DNA of 64,000 nucleotides from Plantago elongata (lineage: Eukaryota > Streptophyta > Magnoliopsida > Lamiales > Plantaginaceae), in assembly GCA_036897095.1 (NCBI GenBank), contig JAYMSP010000018.1:1-64000 (forward strand), written 5' to 3'. The notes below the pieces were generated by a model, which saw nothing but the letters and a program-made list of their open reading frames with translations, did not search any database and was not told the DNA's origin. Shown here one piece after another: positions 1 through 12,301 of this stretch; positions within the stretch are counted from its first letter, which is position 1, and each line of letters opens with the position of its first letter. A program made the position numbers and the translations under genes.

Positions 1-119
1 GGGGGGGGGGGGGCGGTCGGCCCGGCCCAACCCGGACCGATCCGGGTTTTAATGGGCTGTGTGAAAATGGACAGTTTCTGGTTCAACCGGCCCGGTCAAA
101 CCCAAAACCATTCTTTCCT

Positions 120-235
120 CCTTCCTTGGATACCCATAATTTGGTCAATGGGTTGGGTAAAACTCACCCATTGCCAAGATTAGTTGGGGGTTCGAGTCAC
201 CCTTTAATCGTTTTGAAAATATAATTGGATTCCAA
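120..235 (+). repeat. Decayed tRNA-derived SINE fragment
   Basis: A B-box-like GGGGTTCGAGTCACC is followed by CTTTAATCGTTTTGAAAA. The end matches the SINE remnant at 15150 almost base for base. The 5' (A-box) part is poorly preserved. Confidence 0.5.
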
Positions 236-1133
236 ACACAAAGTTGTATAACTTTAATTACGATTGAATTGCAATTCTTAGCCAAACAAGCAGATCGATA
301 TAGCGAACTCATATTTGAGTTCAATCGAAAAAAATACTCACCATCGAAGCTTACACATACTTCAATGTATGAGGACTAAGACCACGTCCAATGGACCCGT
401 CGTCAATAATGGCATTGCACTACAACACGGCATGGTAGCTCCAATAGAACAATTTCGATGTGTCAGGCAGCAGCTTTTTGCATGCCGAGGCCTACAACAC
501 CGCGTCATGTTCAAATGGCAGCAGCTGGTGCCAATGTATTTGTTCTATTACGTCTTTTAGTTTTTCTTCGTCTGTCCAATTTCAAACGTGAATAACTTAA
601 TAAATAAAAATGTAAAAAATAAATAAAAATTATTAACGGGTTCGTCTCTTCGAAATATACAAAAACACACAACTTCTTGACTATGTTTGAATCATTCCAT
701 CTCGAACTCATTTCTTTCTCTTAATTAAACTTAAAATTGTAAAACAACCTATAAAAATATAATTTTATTAATTTCGACCTCTAAACACTATTATAATATA
801 TAAAATATATTTTTAGCAAAATAAGAAAAAAAATTTGAATTTTGAACCTTAATAAATTACAAAACAACTTAAAAAAGTAATTTTATTAATTTCAACATCT
901 AGTCACTCTTATAATATGATTGATATGTAAATAAAAATATAAACAAATTTAAGAAATTAAAAAAATTTATGACGTGACGACGACGTGTCACCGCTGCAAA
1001 AAAAAGTGCGACAACGCATTGTCGTGCACGACGACGCGTCGTGAGCCGTCACCATTGAAGATGGCATAAACAATATATCATAAAAAGTATGTAGAAAGAT
1101 AATAATCTCTCCTTCGTAGCTTCATCTTCCAGT
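236..1133. other. AT-rich intergenic DNA, no gene recognised
   Basis: Short ORFs on both strands have no recognisable product. A stretch at 960-1060 holds several CGACGACG/GTCGTC words, unusual for the AT-rich surroundings, but no gene or element could be named. Confidence 0.5.
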
Positions 1134-1362
1134 ATTTCATTTTTTGTCCGTCTAAACTTTATTTTCACTTCTTTTAAATGAAAAATATTTCTTCTACTTT
1201 ATACATTATAATTCCTACTTTATTTACTTGTTTACCTACTTTATTACAGCACTCCTACTTGACTCACTATTTTTCCTACTTTATCCCCTTCTATCCAATT
1301 TTATTCACTTTTCTCTTAAAATTTGTGTTCGATCCCGCAAGAGGATTTCAAGACGGATGGAG
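1134..1362. mobile_element. Stowaway-like MITE (degenerate)
   Basis: The right end reads AGACGGATGGAGTA, the inverse of the Stowaway consensus TACTCCCTCCGTC. The left end near 1140 carries TTGTCCGTCTAAAC. The interior is a pyrimidine-rich series of CCTACTTTAT words followed by GATCCCGCAAGAGG, as in the copies at 17227, 18021 and 51227. Confidence 0.45.
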
Positions 1363-1589
1363 TATTGAATAAATTATATTCTCAATAAGAAGAAAAAAGG
1401 ATTGAATAAATATAAAATATAATAAATACAATAGAAAAGACATTTACTATTTCAGAAATAAAAAGTTAAATTATAACGTTTCAATATCAAATGCGGGAGG
1501 AGTAAGTATAGTAAAGGGGGAGATTTTCCTAATCTATACGAAAATTTGGTTTCTACAATAAACAAACCGGTCAAAAACATTACAATTCG

Positions 1590-1700
1590 ATTAATTTATA
1601 TATATATACACAAATAACAATACATTCTCCCACAAAATTCACAAAAAAAATCCATAAAACTTTCTCTCTCTAAAAAAACCCTAGAAACTTGCTGCCGGTT
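1590..1700 (+). promoter_or_regulatory. Promoter-like patch without a following gene
   Basis: A long TATATATATA box is followed about 30-80 bp later by CCACAAAATTCAC, CTTTCTCTCTC and the telo-box-like AAAACCCTAGAAAC. This order is typical of a plant core promoter and leader. No ORF follows before the MFP2 start 2.3 kb away. It may be a relic, a noncoding transcript promoter or chance. Confidence 0.3.
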
Positions 1701-3990
1701 TTTTTCCTAGAACAAAAAAAGTTCAAAATATTCGTTTAATTTTCATGATATTTCAAATGGTTATTTTTCAAGTAATAATGAGTTTATTTTTTCCTTTTAA
1801 TTTGGACATCTACATTCTTTATGTTTGTAACACACTAACACATATGTAATTAAATTAGCATGCATAGTAACATCCGTTGATCATGTTTATCATAAATGGA
1901 CTAGTTAAAGATGTAGGTAGTAAGTCCAAATTAAATTCCAAACACATTTTCTGTCATTTTTTACTAAAAAATAAAAAATTAATTTTGACAAATAATAGAG
2001 CCTCTAAAATATATTTGTGTATCAAAGTTCAAAGCAATGTACGATAACCAATAGAAACTACCATGTCACAAATAATGGTCTCAAATTTTATGTTATTGAA
2101 TATTTTAAATAACAATCAAATTACAATTATCATCAATCTATAAAATTTGTTAAGAATTGTAAGAAAAATAATTATATATCCACTATGCATGTACTAAACC
2201 TACAAGAAAAGCCGATATTCACAAATAGGTGGGATGGGGGGGGTTGGGGGTTATTAATCATGACTCATCCTTGACCTCTAACTCTCTCAAAATTAAATTG
2301 CAATTAAATATATAATAATGATAATATTTTGTGTAAATTTTCATTCTAGAAAAAGGTTCAAGTAGCGAGTGCAAGTTTTTGTAAGGATTTCGGTAACGAG
2401 TGTAAATTCTGCAAAGGTTTGGTGTAATTTGAAAATACGACTAACGGAGACTTAACCGCCGTCTAACCGGTGTGTTATGTCAAAATAATTACAAAGGTTT
2501 TAGTGTCGACTCCAAAAAAAAAAAGATTGTGGTGTAAAGTTAAAGTGACCCAAAAGGTTTTAGTGTAAAATAAAATTGATTCTTTATGTTTTAATGCTAT
2601 TTTTTAACTTGTGTTGTATGTTTATGCTTTGTTATAGTTTTAAAATGTATTATTATGATTTTACGTATCGGTGTTACTGTTTTTTTAGCATATGAACATT
2701 TCTTCTTTGTTTTTAAGCACCGATGTGATAGTTCTAATGTGAATTGTTGTAGTTTTAACTCAGTTAGTGAATGCTTTATACATGTGTGATAAATACATCA
2801 AGTTAGATAAATTGAAACAACAAGCACATACAATAAAAGATAAAAAGTTGAAGTTCACCAAGTTTGATCAGAATAAAAAGCCTAGTTTAACAGCGCAATT
2901 GCATTTGCATTAAAAAAAACCGAATGTATATTTATTGTAATTTTCTTTTACAAGAATAAATGTTTTAACTCTTTAAATGTCTACATGTTCAAGTTGCTTA
3001 TTTTAAGATTGTTTATTGATGTTTTAATAGCTTCCTGAAATTTTTAGTCTTTGTTTAATGGTATTAGATTGTCACTTAAAACTGTAACATGTTATCATAA
3101 AAATATCATGTTGGTCCTTAAAACCATCACTCCATCTGTCAAAAAATTAACATAAGGGGTTAAAATTTTAGTGGAAACATACATTACCGATGCATTTAAA
3201 CCATCATATCGTTTCTTAAAAAATTAACAAAATACGTTAAAACTGTAACTTAAACTTTCAACGCTAACAATTTAAAATAATAACATAATCTATTAAAATC
3301 ATAATGAAAATTATATGTCATGACAGTTTTTTAAGAAACTCGACCAGTTAGATCGCTAAAACTCAAAAACCGCAAAAAAGACATAAAATCTTAATTTTTT
3401 TATTTTTTAAGGAAATCTTTCCTTTTTCAAAATTTTGTAGTGTACTCTAATAAAAATACATATAACCAGGAGCGAAGATGTGCTTTGTCATGGTGGGGCT
3501 TAAGCACCACTTATTTTTTCAAAAACGTTACGTATTTTTTCCCTTTTTCTCAAATTAGACCTATGTAAAATTAGAAGAATTTCATTTATATAAGAGAAGA
3601 CCTATATAGTTTCAAATGCTAGCTCCGCCCCAGCATATAACTATTAAAATATAATTATCTATAAATTTTAACGATGCATCGTATACCATCCGGATACAAT
3701 CCACCCGCGTATAATAAATAAAATAAATGGGTGTGTAGAAGGTAGTGGTGCCAAGAAGAGATAACCTCGAAAAGCGTGAGCGGATGGATTGATCAGTTAC
3801 GTAGTAATGTAATTCATTACAAACAAAACAAAAGAATCCTTCCCATACTAGACACACTATTACTGCACACCACCTTCCCTTAATCCCTTCTCATAAATTC
3901 ATCCAACAAATTACAAAACAAATACCAACACACCACACACAATACTTTGTTTGCTTAAAAGGGATCCATTCCATCGTTTTCCTTAAAGAT
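1700..3990. other. AT-rich intergenic DNA upstream of MFP2
   Basis: No gene is seen. The part at 2340-2560 (with GGATTTCGGTAACGAGTG and AAGGTTTTAGTGT repeated) has the look of a decayed dispersed repeat that could not be classified. Confidence 0.5.
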
Positions 3991-4011
3991 TTCCAGCTGA
4001 AAAATTCAAGA

Positions 4012-7000
4012 ATGCAAACGGGACGAACAACACTCGACGTTGGAGCTGATGGGGTTGGAATTATCACTCTCATCAACCCTCCTGTCAATTCTCTCTCTTT
4101 TGATGGTACAATACAAACTAACTAACTAATCATATATATATTCTTGATTTTATTCCGATATTCATATATTATTCAATCAACCATCTTCATCGTTTTATTT
4201 AATTCAGGGGATTTTACTGATTTTATGATGAATTACTTCCTTAATAACTATCATACTAGTAGTTGTAGTATATCTGTACTGCATGTTTCTTCAATTTTAT
4301 ATGGAGTGTCTAGCTACTGTGCAACCATAATTTACGTTCTTCTCATCAATCATCATACTTGATAAATGATAAATCTATATGTACATAGCTTCAAAATTAC
4401 TATGTCCTTAATTCAATTTAGTGCTGCGCTGCTGATGCTATCATATATCAGAATTTTTTATCTTCATCAAATAAAGATTAATTACAGTAATCACAGTTAA
4501 TTTGATGAGTTAATTGGCGGACTAAAATAATAGTATATAGCAGCTATGTTTCAAATAGGAAGTTGTTTTCCAGAACCTTAAAGCCAGAGAGTTTAAGGGG
4601 AAGGGCTACGTTTTCATACTATGCGTGGGCGTTCGTGTGGTTCATTGTCCAATGTCTGTGTAAGAGTATTCTTGATGAGTATTAATCTCGTTCCTTTCCT
4701 TCTCTAGTCTTGTTTGAATATTTGCTCGAATGTATGTTTGATGTTTTACTCTTTCATTTTTTGTTTTGATTCAGCCCTGACTCTCTGCAAGGAACTTATG
4801 GAAATCCTTTTTGTTTTGATTTAGTGTTGAACAGCTTGAAAGAGACTTATGAACAAGCATTGAGGAGAGACGATGTGAAGGCAATTGTAGTCACAGGTAA
4901 ATAGGAACAAGATATGTTCATCAGAGTGTACGTTGTGCACATAAATATGCGTGTTTATGTTCACATGCATTGTCTACTAACGAGTACGCACAGATGTTTA
5001 ATTGTTGGCTGTGGCTGATATTGGACACATATAGACTGATTTTTAATTGTGCTTGAGCAGGTGCTAAAGGCAAGTTTTCTGGTGGTTTTGACATCAGTAC
5101 ATTTCCGAAAATCCAAGATGGAACTGGTATGTTCTTAGTATTGGTGTATGAACCTTGTTTTGTATTTTGCAGCATGGCTTCTAAGGTAGTTCAAACTCTT
5201 TCAATGCAGTGCAATCTCCAAGACTTGGTTTTGTATCTCTGGAGATTCTTTGCGATCTTGTGGCAGGTATGCTACTTTCAAGCTCAGGAGATGTGATGCA
5301 AATTGATCCTTTTATTAAAATTATTTATATCTACATACTTTTAAGCATATTTTCTTGTTTATGAATATTCATAATTGTTGTTTAGCGGCAAAAAAACCAT
5401 CCGTAGCTGCTGTTGACGGTCTGGCATTGGGCGGAGGATTAGAAGTTGCTATGGTAAGTTATATTAATTAATTATGTTAGTTATATGAAGATTAGTCCTT
5501 TTTGTTTCATTTCATGAATTATCAAGTTTTTGCTCTTAGGGATGTCATGCTCGTATATCTACACCTAATGCCCAACTGGGCTTACCTGAGCTGCAGCTAG
5601 GGATAATTCCTGGATTTGGAGGTATGGCACTATTTCTTGTTAATTTCCTGAGAAATTTAGTCAAGGAAATCAGATTTTCAGAGCTTACTAACAGTAAAAT
5701 TCGAGGGTGAATAGTATCTCGTCTGATATCTGGTGTTTATTGACTTGTGTTCGTAATATCACTGTCATTTATTATCACAAAAACGCAATCATCGTCTTGC
5801 CTATGACTTGTGTCTTATATATAATCTAACTATCATTTAATATTTCAGGAACACAAGCGTTGCCTCGCCTTGTAGGCATAGCAAAGTCACTGGAGATGAT
5901 GTTGGTAAAGCTTCTAAACCTTCTAATTCCTTATTTTGGGTTCCCAGATATACTTACGATTACGAAGATAGATTATTATTCCATGGTCTTGTATAGACGT
6001 CGAAGCCTATAAAAGGTCAAGCAGCCTTAGATTTAGGTCTCGTGGATGCTGTTGTTTCACCAAATGAATTACTCAGTACTGCTCGTCGCTGGGCCCTTGA
6101 TATATTGGAGCGTAAAAAGCCTTGGATAGTCAGTTACTACAAGACTGACAAGTTAGAACCTTTGGGTGAGGCGAGGGAAATTCTAAACTTTGCTCGCGCC
6201 CAAGCTCGTAGACAAGCTCCAAATCTCAGACACCCATTAGTTTGCATTGATGTTGTTGAAGAGGGTATTGTTAATGGACCTCGTGCAGGGCTTTGGAAGG
6301 TCCGATTCTTTTTCAATTCTCAACTTCTTGCATTTGAGCAGGGAAGGTTACAGTTATTTTTATGCTAATATCTTATCTTGGCAGGAAGCTGAGGAGTTCC
6401 AAAGTCTTGTGAAATCAGATACTTGCAAGAGCTTGGTTAATATTTTCTTTGCTCAACGCAGTACCACAAAGGTCGAGTAACGTTGTGCTTCTTTCAAATT
6501 CTATCTGCTTGTGCTCCACAAAAAACGAGTAAACATTTACAATAGTCTATTAGCAGTGTTGCTAATTTAGTATACCCCTAAACAGGTCCCAGGCGTAACT
6601 GATCTAGGGCTGAAACCGAGACAAATGAAGAAGGTTGCAATACTCGGTGGAGGGCTAATGGGATCTGGAATAGCAACAGCATTGATTCTGAGTAACTATC
6701 AAGTTATCCTGAAAGAAGTCAATGATAAATTTTTGCAAGCGGGGATAAATAGAGTACGAGGTGAGACTTTGTCTGGATTTAATTATAAATATGGACATTC
6801 TTTGCAATATAGACATACATCTAACTTACTCATGATTGTGTTATGAAGCTAATCTACAAAGTCGTGTGAAGAAGGGACATATGAGTCAAGATAAGATGGA
6901 CAAAACTCTTACTTTGCTCAAGGGTGCACTTGATTATGAAAGCTTGAGAGATGTGGACATGGTTATAGAGGTAGACAATACGTAGTTTTAATTTCTTGTT

Positions 7001-9032
7001 TATACATGTGATCTTATTTCACTGCTCACTTTTTATTACATGACATATTCTTTCTGATCTGTGCCTAGGCTGTCATTGAGAATATAACTTTGAAGCAGCA
7101 AATATTCTCTGATCTTGAAAAATTCTGCCCTCCACATTGCATCCTTGCAAGTAACACGTCGACTATTGACTTGGATTTGATTGGGGAAAAAACCAAATCT
7201 CATGATCGTATTATCGGAGCCCACTTTTTCAGGTTGGATATTCTAAAGTTATCTATTTGTTTGCTTGCACTTATTTTGTATGTTGCTTAACTCTAGTTTG
7301 GTAAATACTACAGTCCAGCTCATGTGATGCCTCTTTTAGAAATTGTCCGCACTCAAAGGACATCTCCGCAAGTAATTATAGACTTGCTGGATCTTGGAAA
7401 GAAAATTAAGAAGACACCTGTTGTGGTTGGAAACTGCACCGGTTTTGCTGTCAACAGAATGTTCTTTCCCTACACTCAGGCTGCTCTTTTACTTGTTGAA
7501 CGTGGTGCAAATGTCTATCAGATTGATAAGGCAATTACTAAATTTGGAATGCCAATGGGTCCTTTAAGGTAATGTAGCTCAGGAAAAAATTATCAATTTT
7601 ACTTCTTTATAGAGGTATATAGTTGTCGTACTAATTGCAGTATGTTGTTTCATGCAAACTGTAACTAGACTGTGCGATCTTGTTGGTTTTGGTGTTGCGG
7701 TTGCTACTGGGGGACAATTTGTGTTAAACTTCCCTGAGAGGACATACAAATCCATGATAATCCCGCTTATGCAAGAGGATAAGAGGCAAGGTGCGTCGTT
7801 ATTTAGATAAGGAGCTGGAGAATTGTTGGAGAATCAGATCAGATTCTGCATTTTTGCTTCTAAAATTCACTTGAACTGTCTTTGCAAATAACAAGTACTC
7901 GATCTGCTGGGAATAAGATATAATATAGTTTCCGGAAGTAGTTTCAAACTCCCACAAAAACACTACCAGTAGTTAAAGAGAGCTATTGAAATTCCAAATT
8001 TTAAAGTCGAAATACTTATGACAGTGTTCATGTAATTGCTCAGGTGAAACTACTCGCAGAGGCTTCTATGTTTATGATGACAAGCGCAAAGCCAGCCCTG
8101 ATACAGAGATACAGAAGTACATCGAGAAGGCAAGGGAGATTTCTGGCGTTGCCATTGATCCTAAGGTACATTTTATCTCTCTTATGCTTCTGTTTAAATC
8201 AATATGATGATGAAGGTATATTTCGACCACTTTAGACTCATGGCACCATACTTCTTGCAGTTAACAAAATTATCAGACAAGGATATTGTGGAGATGATAT
8301 TCTTGCCTGTGGTGAACGAGGCCTGTCGAGTACTTGCTGAAGGTATTGTGGTAAAAGCTGCAGATCTTGACATCTCAGCTGTCATGGGCATGGGATTCCC
8401 TCCTTACAGGTTTGTGAAGTAGCATGCATAATTTTTTTCTCCATATACTTTGCATTTTTGCTAAGGTCTAGTTTGTTTATCAGAGGTGGGATCATGTTCT
8501 GGGCTGATTCTCTTGGTTCCAAATACATCTGCTCAAGATTAGAGCAATGGTCGAACTTATATGGAGGGTTTTTTAAGCCCTGCTCTTATTTGGCCGAACG
8601 TGCTGCAAAGGGAGCTCCTCTGGTAAGAATTCTGAAGCCCCCTCATTTTGTTATTTTGTGTTTGATGAGTGATGCAAATTTCCCAGTTTCTACCGAGCAA
8701 GTCACATGAAAAACCAGTATTTCCTAAACGTTATAGGTCAAAACACTTCACTCTTTTGTAAACTAGGGGAATATACTGAACACTTCATACTGGTGTAGCT
8801 TTTCCTAATGCCTAGTATATTTTCCAAAGAATATCATATTTTTACATTGATGATATGGTCCATGACACGTTGAGGCAGCGGCCCAACTTGGTGCTCCATA
8901 ACTTTGAAGTTCTTAAGATCTTTCATATTTGTGATGCAGATTGTAGTTATAGTAAATGTTTTTTTTCTCATTATGGTTCATTCTGTGTCAATGCAGAGTC
9001 TAGCTATGGATCCGGCCAAGTCTCGTTTATAA
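4012..9032 (+). CDS. MFP2: Peroxisomal fatty acid beta-oxidation multifunctional protein, MFP2 type (18 exons)
   Basis: The joined exons encode 722 aa (Arabidopsis MFP2 is about 725). The enzyme combines 2-enoyl-CoA hydratase and L-3-hydroxyacyl-CoA dehydrogenase, carrying out the middle steps of peroxisomal beta-oxidation. The N-terminal crotonase half shows [27 protein letters not shown] and [16 protein letters not shown]. The dehydrogenase half starts near residue 310 with the Rossmann motif [10 protein letters not shown], followed by SNTSTID and [14 protein letters not shown], which holds the catalytic His. The last three residues, SRL, are a PTS1 peroxisomal targeting signal. Exons: 4012-4105, 4825-4896, 5061-5126, 5210-5266, 5386-5453, 5540-5621, 5849-5904, 5997-6299, 6385-6471, 6586-6760, 6849-6970, 7069-7232, 7314-7568, 7669-7790, 8044-8165, 8261-8409, 8484-8622, 8997-9032. 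All introns are GT-AG and the frame closes. Exon 2 has a decayed partial copy just upstream in intron 1. The start is the first in-frame ATG and its N-terminus aligns with MFP2. Confidence 0.96.
4761..4853 (+). repeat. Partial duplication of the MFP2 intron 1 / exon 2 boundary
   Basis: The segment at 4761-4803 repeats, 50 bp apart, the start of exon 2 at 4811-4853. Both begin TTGTTTTGATTYAG and run to AACTTATGG / GACTTATGA. The upstream copy translates to [11 protein letters not shown], similar to the true exon [11 protein letters not shown]. It supplies a second AG acceptor. Confidence 0.6.
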
Positions 9033-9259
9033 GGTTGGCTCCATTCGAACACCCAGAATTCTTTTCTTATCTTTCATTTCTTTGTTGTATGTTTCCATGT
9101 CTGCCTGCTACGGAGAAAAGATTGACTAAACAATGGAGTTGGAGAATAAGATCTTGTAATCGCTAGGAACCAGAAGAGCGGATTAAGTACTTGTGTCCAA
9201 TTATTTTCACATTTGAAGTAATAATGGTGAAGAGTGTAACAATCCTAGTCTACGACCTC

Positions 9260-9820
9260 ATATAAACTATATGTGTTTTGATATTCGTATGCCTTTTATC
9301 CAATCTTTCAATTTTGTTGATCGATAAAGTAAACGGGAAGCTATTTTCAGAACGGAGTAAGTAGTATGAGGTGAATCTAGTGCCGCCTATTTGTTTCCTT
9401 GCTTGCAAAAACTGCCCAGGCTCCCAACCAAGTCCTGCCACAAAGAAGAAAACTTAAACTTATAATTCTGTCAGATTGTATTGGGACCACTAATATTGAT
9501 CAACCCTAATTTACTCATTTATCCCCAATTGTTTACTCATACTACGCCGTTTCACAAATATAAACTATTTCTCTTCCACGTGCTTTCTCTCTCAGTCACC
9601 ATTCCTCACTTCCTTCAATGCCACATTTCCTCATTTATTTCTCTGCTCAATGCTCTCTTCTCTCTTTGACCATCTTCTTTCTTAGCCTTTCAGCATAAAT
9701 TTCTCACACCTAGCCCCAGTTTCAACCACTCTGAGACAATCCCAGATACCAAAATTGAGTCTTTTCAATCATACCTTCCAAAGTTCCAACCTTTATTTCT
9801 CAAGAATTTGAGCTGAAAAA
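9260..9820 (+). other. Intergenic spacer and 5' flank of the 373-aa gene
   Basis: Pyrimidine-rich tracts at 9540-9760 (CTTCTTTCTTAG, TCTCTTTGACC) fit a plant promoter and leader. No separate gene is seen, and no clear TATA box was identified. Confidence 0.4.
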
Positions 9821-10942
9821 ATGGTGATGGAGGTTGTACACGAAGATATGGGAGATGGCAGCTTGCAATGCACAAACCATCCTTACAGAAACAGCAGCCC
9901 AGGTGGAATCTGTGGTTTGTGCCTTCAAGAAAAGCTTGGGAAGCTTGTTTCTTCCTCTTTCCCAATAGCAATTTTCCCTTCTTCTACTTCTTCTTCATCT
10001 CCTTCTTCCTCATTCAGATCTGATTTGGGCACTGCCATCAGTACCACTTCTCAGAATGATTACAGCTACACAAAGAAGCCTTCAAAGCTCTCCTTTGTTC
10101 TGACACACAAGAAGAAGAATAAGAGTGATGCAGTTAGTAGTACTGCACCAAGCTTGGATTCCACATCAATAGCTTTCAAGAGAAGCAAATCTACCAGAAC
10201 CCCAAGAGGAGGTATGCATTTCTTTGATGAGAACTATGCCTCTGATGATAATAATAATCATGATGATTTTAACCCTAGTAGAAGAGGGTTTTGGTCGTTT
10301 CTTTACTTGTCAAAACATAGCAATGGTAAGAAAATTCAGAGTAGTACTGCTGCTTCTAGTACTGTGGGATCCGTTTCATCATCTATGGTTAACAATAATG
10401 GTGGTGTTAGGTTGAGGGATAGTTTGAAAAGGGATAATTTTGTGGTTGTTGAGGAGAATGGTAGTAGCCCAAGTGAGGCTTCAGTTGATAGAAAGGTGTC
10501 AAGATCTAGATCTGTTGGTTGTGGGAGTAGGAGCTTCTCAGGGGATTTCTTTGAAAGGATTTCCACAGGCTTAGGTGATTGTACTCTGCGTAGAGTCGAA
10601 TCACAGAGGGAAGGAAAGCATAAGGTGTATAAAAATGGTCAAGATTCCATTAAGGAGAGAGTCAAGTGTGGTGGGATTTTTAGTGGATTGATGATCAATT
10701 CGTCGTCTTCGTCGTCTTATTGGGATAGTAATGTGAACGGGAGGCGTATATCAGCGGTTCATTCTTCTACAATGGGGCATGTGGCACATGGGAGGAGTAA
10801 AAGTTGGGCATGGGCTCTTGCTAGTCCTATGAGAGCTTTTAGTAAGCCTTCTTCCACTTTGGGAAAGACAGAGACGAATTCGGGGAAGAAAGTTACGCCT
10901 AAGTTGGATGCGGTCCCTTCGTTGTTGGCAGTGAGTGGCTGA
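9821..10942 (+). CDS. Plant-specific DUF740/OCTOPUS-like protein, 373 aa, single exon
   Basis: An intronless ORF of 373 codons. Near the N-terminus (residues 17-40) lies a Cys/His motif, CTNHPYRNSSPGGICGLC followed by LQEKLGKL. It resembles the conserved N-terminal C-x2-HP...C-x2-C-L-x-ERL motif of OCTOPUS/DUF740 proteins, which act at the plasma membrane. Family membership is inferred from that motif and a conserved-looking Ser/Arg stretch (SRSRSVGCGSRSFSGDFFER, then DCTLRRVESQREG). The rest is low-complexity, rich in Ser, Asn and Lys, and probably disordered, with several basic RSKS/RRGF patches. No signal peptide or membrane helix is seen. The second Met, two codons in, could equally be the start. 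An AATAAA lies about 250 bp downstream. Biochemical role unknown. Confidence 0.8.
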   Translation: MVMEVVHEDMGDGSLQCTNHPYRNSSPGGICGLCLQEKLGKLVSSSFPIAIFPSSTSSSSPSSSFRSDLGTAISTTSQNDYSYTKKPSKLSFVLTHKKKNKSDAVSSTAPSLDSTSIAFKRSKSTRTPRGGMHFFDENYASDDNNNHDDFNPSRRGFWSFLYLSKHSNGKKIQSSTAASSTVGSVSSSMVNNNGGVRLRDSLKRDNFVVVEENGSSPSEASVDRKVSRSRSVGCGSRSFSGDFFERISTGLGDCTLRRVESQREGKHKVYKNGQDSIKERVKCGGIFSGLMINSSSSSSYWDSNVNGRRISAVHSSTMGHVAHGRSKSWAWALASPMRAFSKPSSTLGKTETNSGKKVTPKLDAVPSLLAVSG

Positions 10943-11192
10943 AGATGAAGAAAAAGGACCTAAGATTGAGCTAATAGCTTGGAAATTAGTAGTATACTCT
11001 ACATTGTTACACTCTTGGTTGATGTGTTTTGCTATGCATGCTTGTTACTCTTGTTCATCCTTTTTTGAGGTTTTTGAATCATTGTTGCCTTGCAAGTGTA
11101 GTCATGTTTTGATTGTCTATGTATGATTTGGTTAATTTAGGTTACAGTTGTTCTGTATAATTTGATGTAATTTGAGTATGAGAATGGTGAAG

Positions 11193-11198
11193 AATAAA
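11193..11198 (+). promoter_or_regulatory. Candidate polyadenylation signal AATAAA
   Basis: A canonical AATAAA sits 251 bp after the stop of the 373-aa ORF, in T-rich sequence typical of a plant 3' UTR. It would give a 3' UTR of about 270 nt. Assignment rests on position only. Confidence 0.4.
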
Positions 11199-11199
11199 T

Positions 11200-12045
11200 G
11201 GATCTATGTGCATTCTTTTCATCAGTTTGTGAAGTATCCTTTTGTTTGCTGGTAAACTGGGGCAGAGTAGACATTACAAAGCTTCTAGCAGTGGATCAAG
11301 ATCTAGGAATTATTGAATGATGTGTTGATGATTGAATGAAGTTTGACCATAAAGTGCAACGGTCTTTTCTATGGTATTATAATGTGTCATGCTTGTCAGA
11401 TATACTTTTGCTTATAGACAGACCAACAAGTGCTCAATTATGAGAGGGGAGCAAGCTTGTAAAGCTGTTCAGGTTGAGGGCTGTTGTAATGTCCAATCCA
11501 TGGGGACTTCTTTGTCAACTTCAAGACAATAGGCCATGCATAATTCTTTGGTACCAAACTACCAATTTCATTGTGGTTCACAAATCTCTCAGAACTTATG
11601 GTCCATTGGTATCAAGGTGAGTTGAAGTGAGACGATAAATATTAACTCGATTTTAGTGGAGTTGGAATTTTATGGTTCGATATGGATTTTAAGGGTTGCT
11701 TCTATTGTGTCGTTAATGTATGTATATTGTAGTTACTTTCGATATTTGACGTGAACATGATTATTAACTTTATGAATGGATTAGTACCTTCCAAAGTAAC
11801 TAACCTAACTTTTCATGCAAACAAAGGTGGATTGATCCACCTATTTGGCCCACTTAATTAGGAGTATTGTAGCGTATGCCCAGACAGTTAAGATTAAGGG
11901 ATAAAATTAAAATATGATTCAGATGTCACTACCCGGGCATGTGCAAGTCCACTCCCATGGCCTCTCAAGCCAAGGAAAACAAAGTTGTCAGAGTCACTTT
12001 CATCAACAAATAACCTAACTGTTACCTTTAAATATAAATATATTA
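11200..12045. other. Intergenic DNA, no gene recognised
   Basis: 3' flank of the 373-aa gene passing into AT-rich DNA. Nothing beyond the polyadenylation candidate was identified. Confidence 0.5.
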
Positions 12046-12301
12046 CTTCATCCGTCTCATCAAACTCCATACATTAAAGTGACACATAGTTTTATACGAA
12101 AAGTTAAAGTAATAATAAAAAATAAAGAACGTGAGGAAAAGTATATTTTTAGTGACAAAACGTGTAATTTTTTGTATAAAGTTGAGATTGTTTATTATTT
12201 ATTAGTGGTGAGGTAACTTTCTTTTCCAGTGATGTATAAAGTTTGGTGGGACGGTTGAAAATGGCAAATGTATGAAGTTTACTGTGACGGGACGGAGGAT
12301 G
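12046..12301. mobile_element. Stowaway-type MITE, 256 bp
   Basis: Flanked by TA dinucleotides. The left end CTTCATCCGTCTCATCAAAC pairs with the reverse complement of the right end, CATCCTCCGTCCCGTCACAG. Both then reach CCATAC/TTCATAC. The interior is AT-rich with no ORF. This is the Tc1/mariner-derived MITE layout. Confidence 0.8.

Noticed and set aside
315-560. 81-codon plus ORF near the window start
   Set aside because: No recognisable domain, AT-rich neighbourhood and no supporting gene structure.
2340-2560. Possible end of a long retroelement
   Set aside because: Repeated phrases are present, but no paired terminal repeat, primer site or coding region was found, so no element is called.
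8855-9166. 103-codon plus ORF
   Set aside because: It runs across the last MFP2 intron and final exon in the wrong frame; it has no recognisable product.
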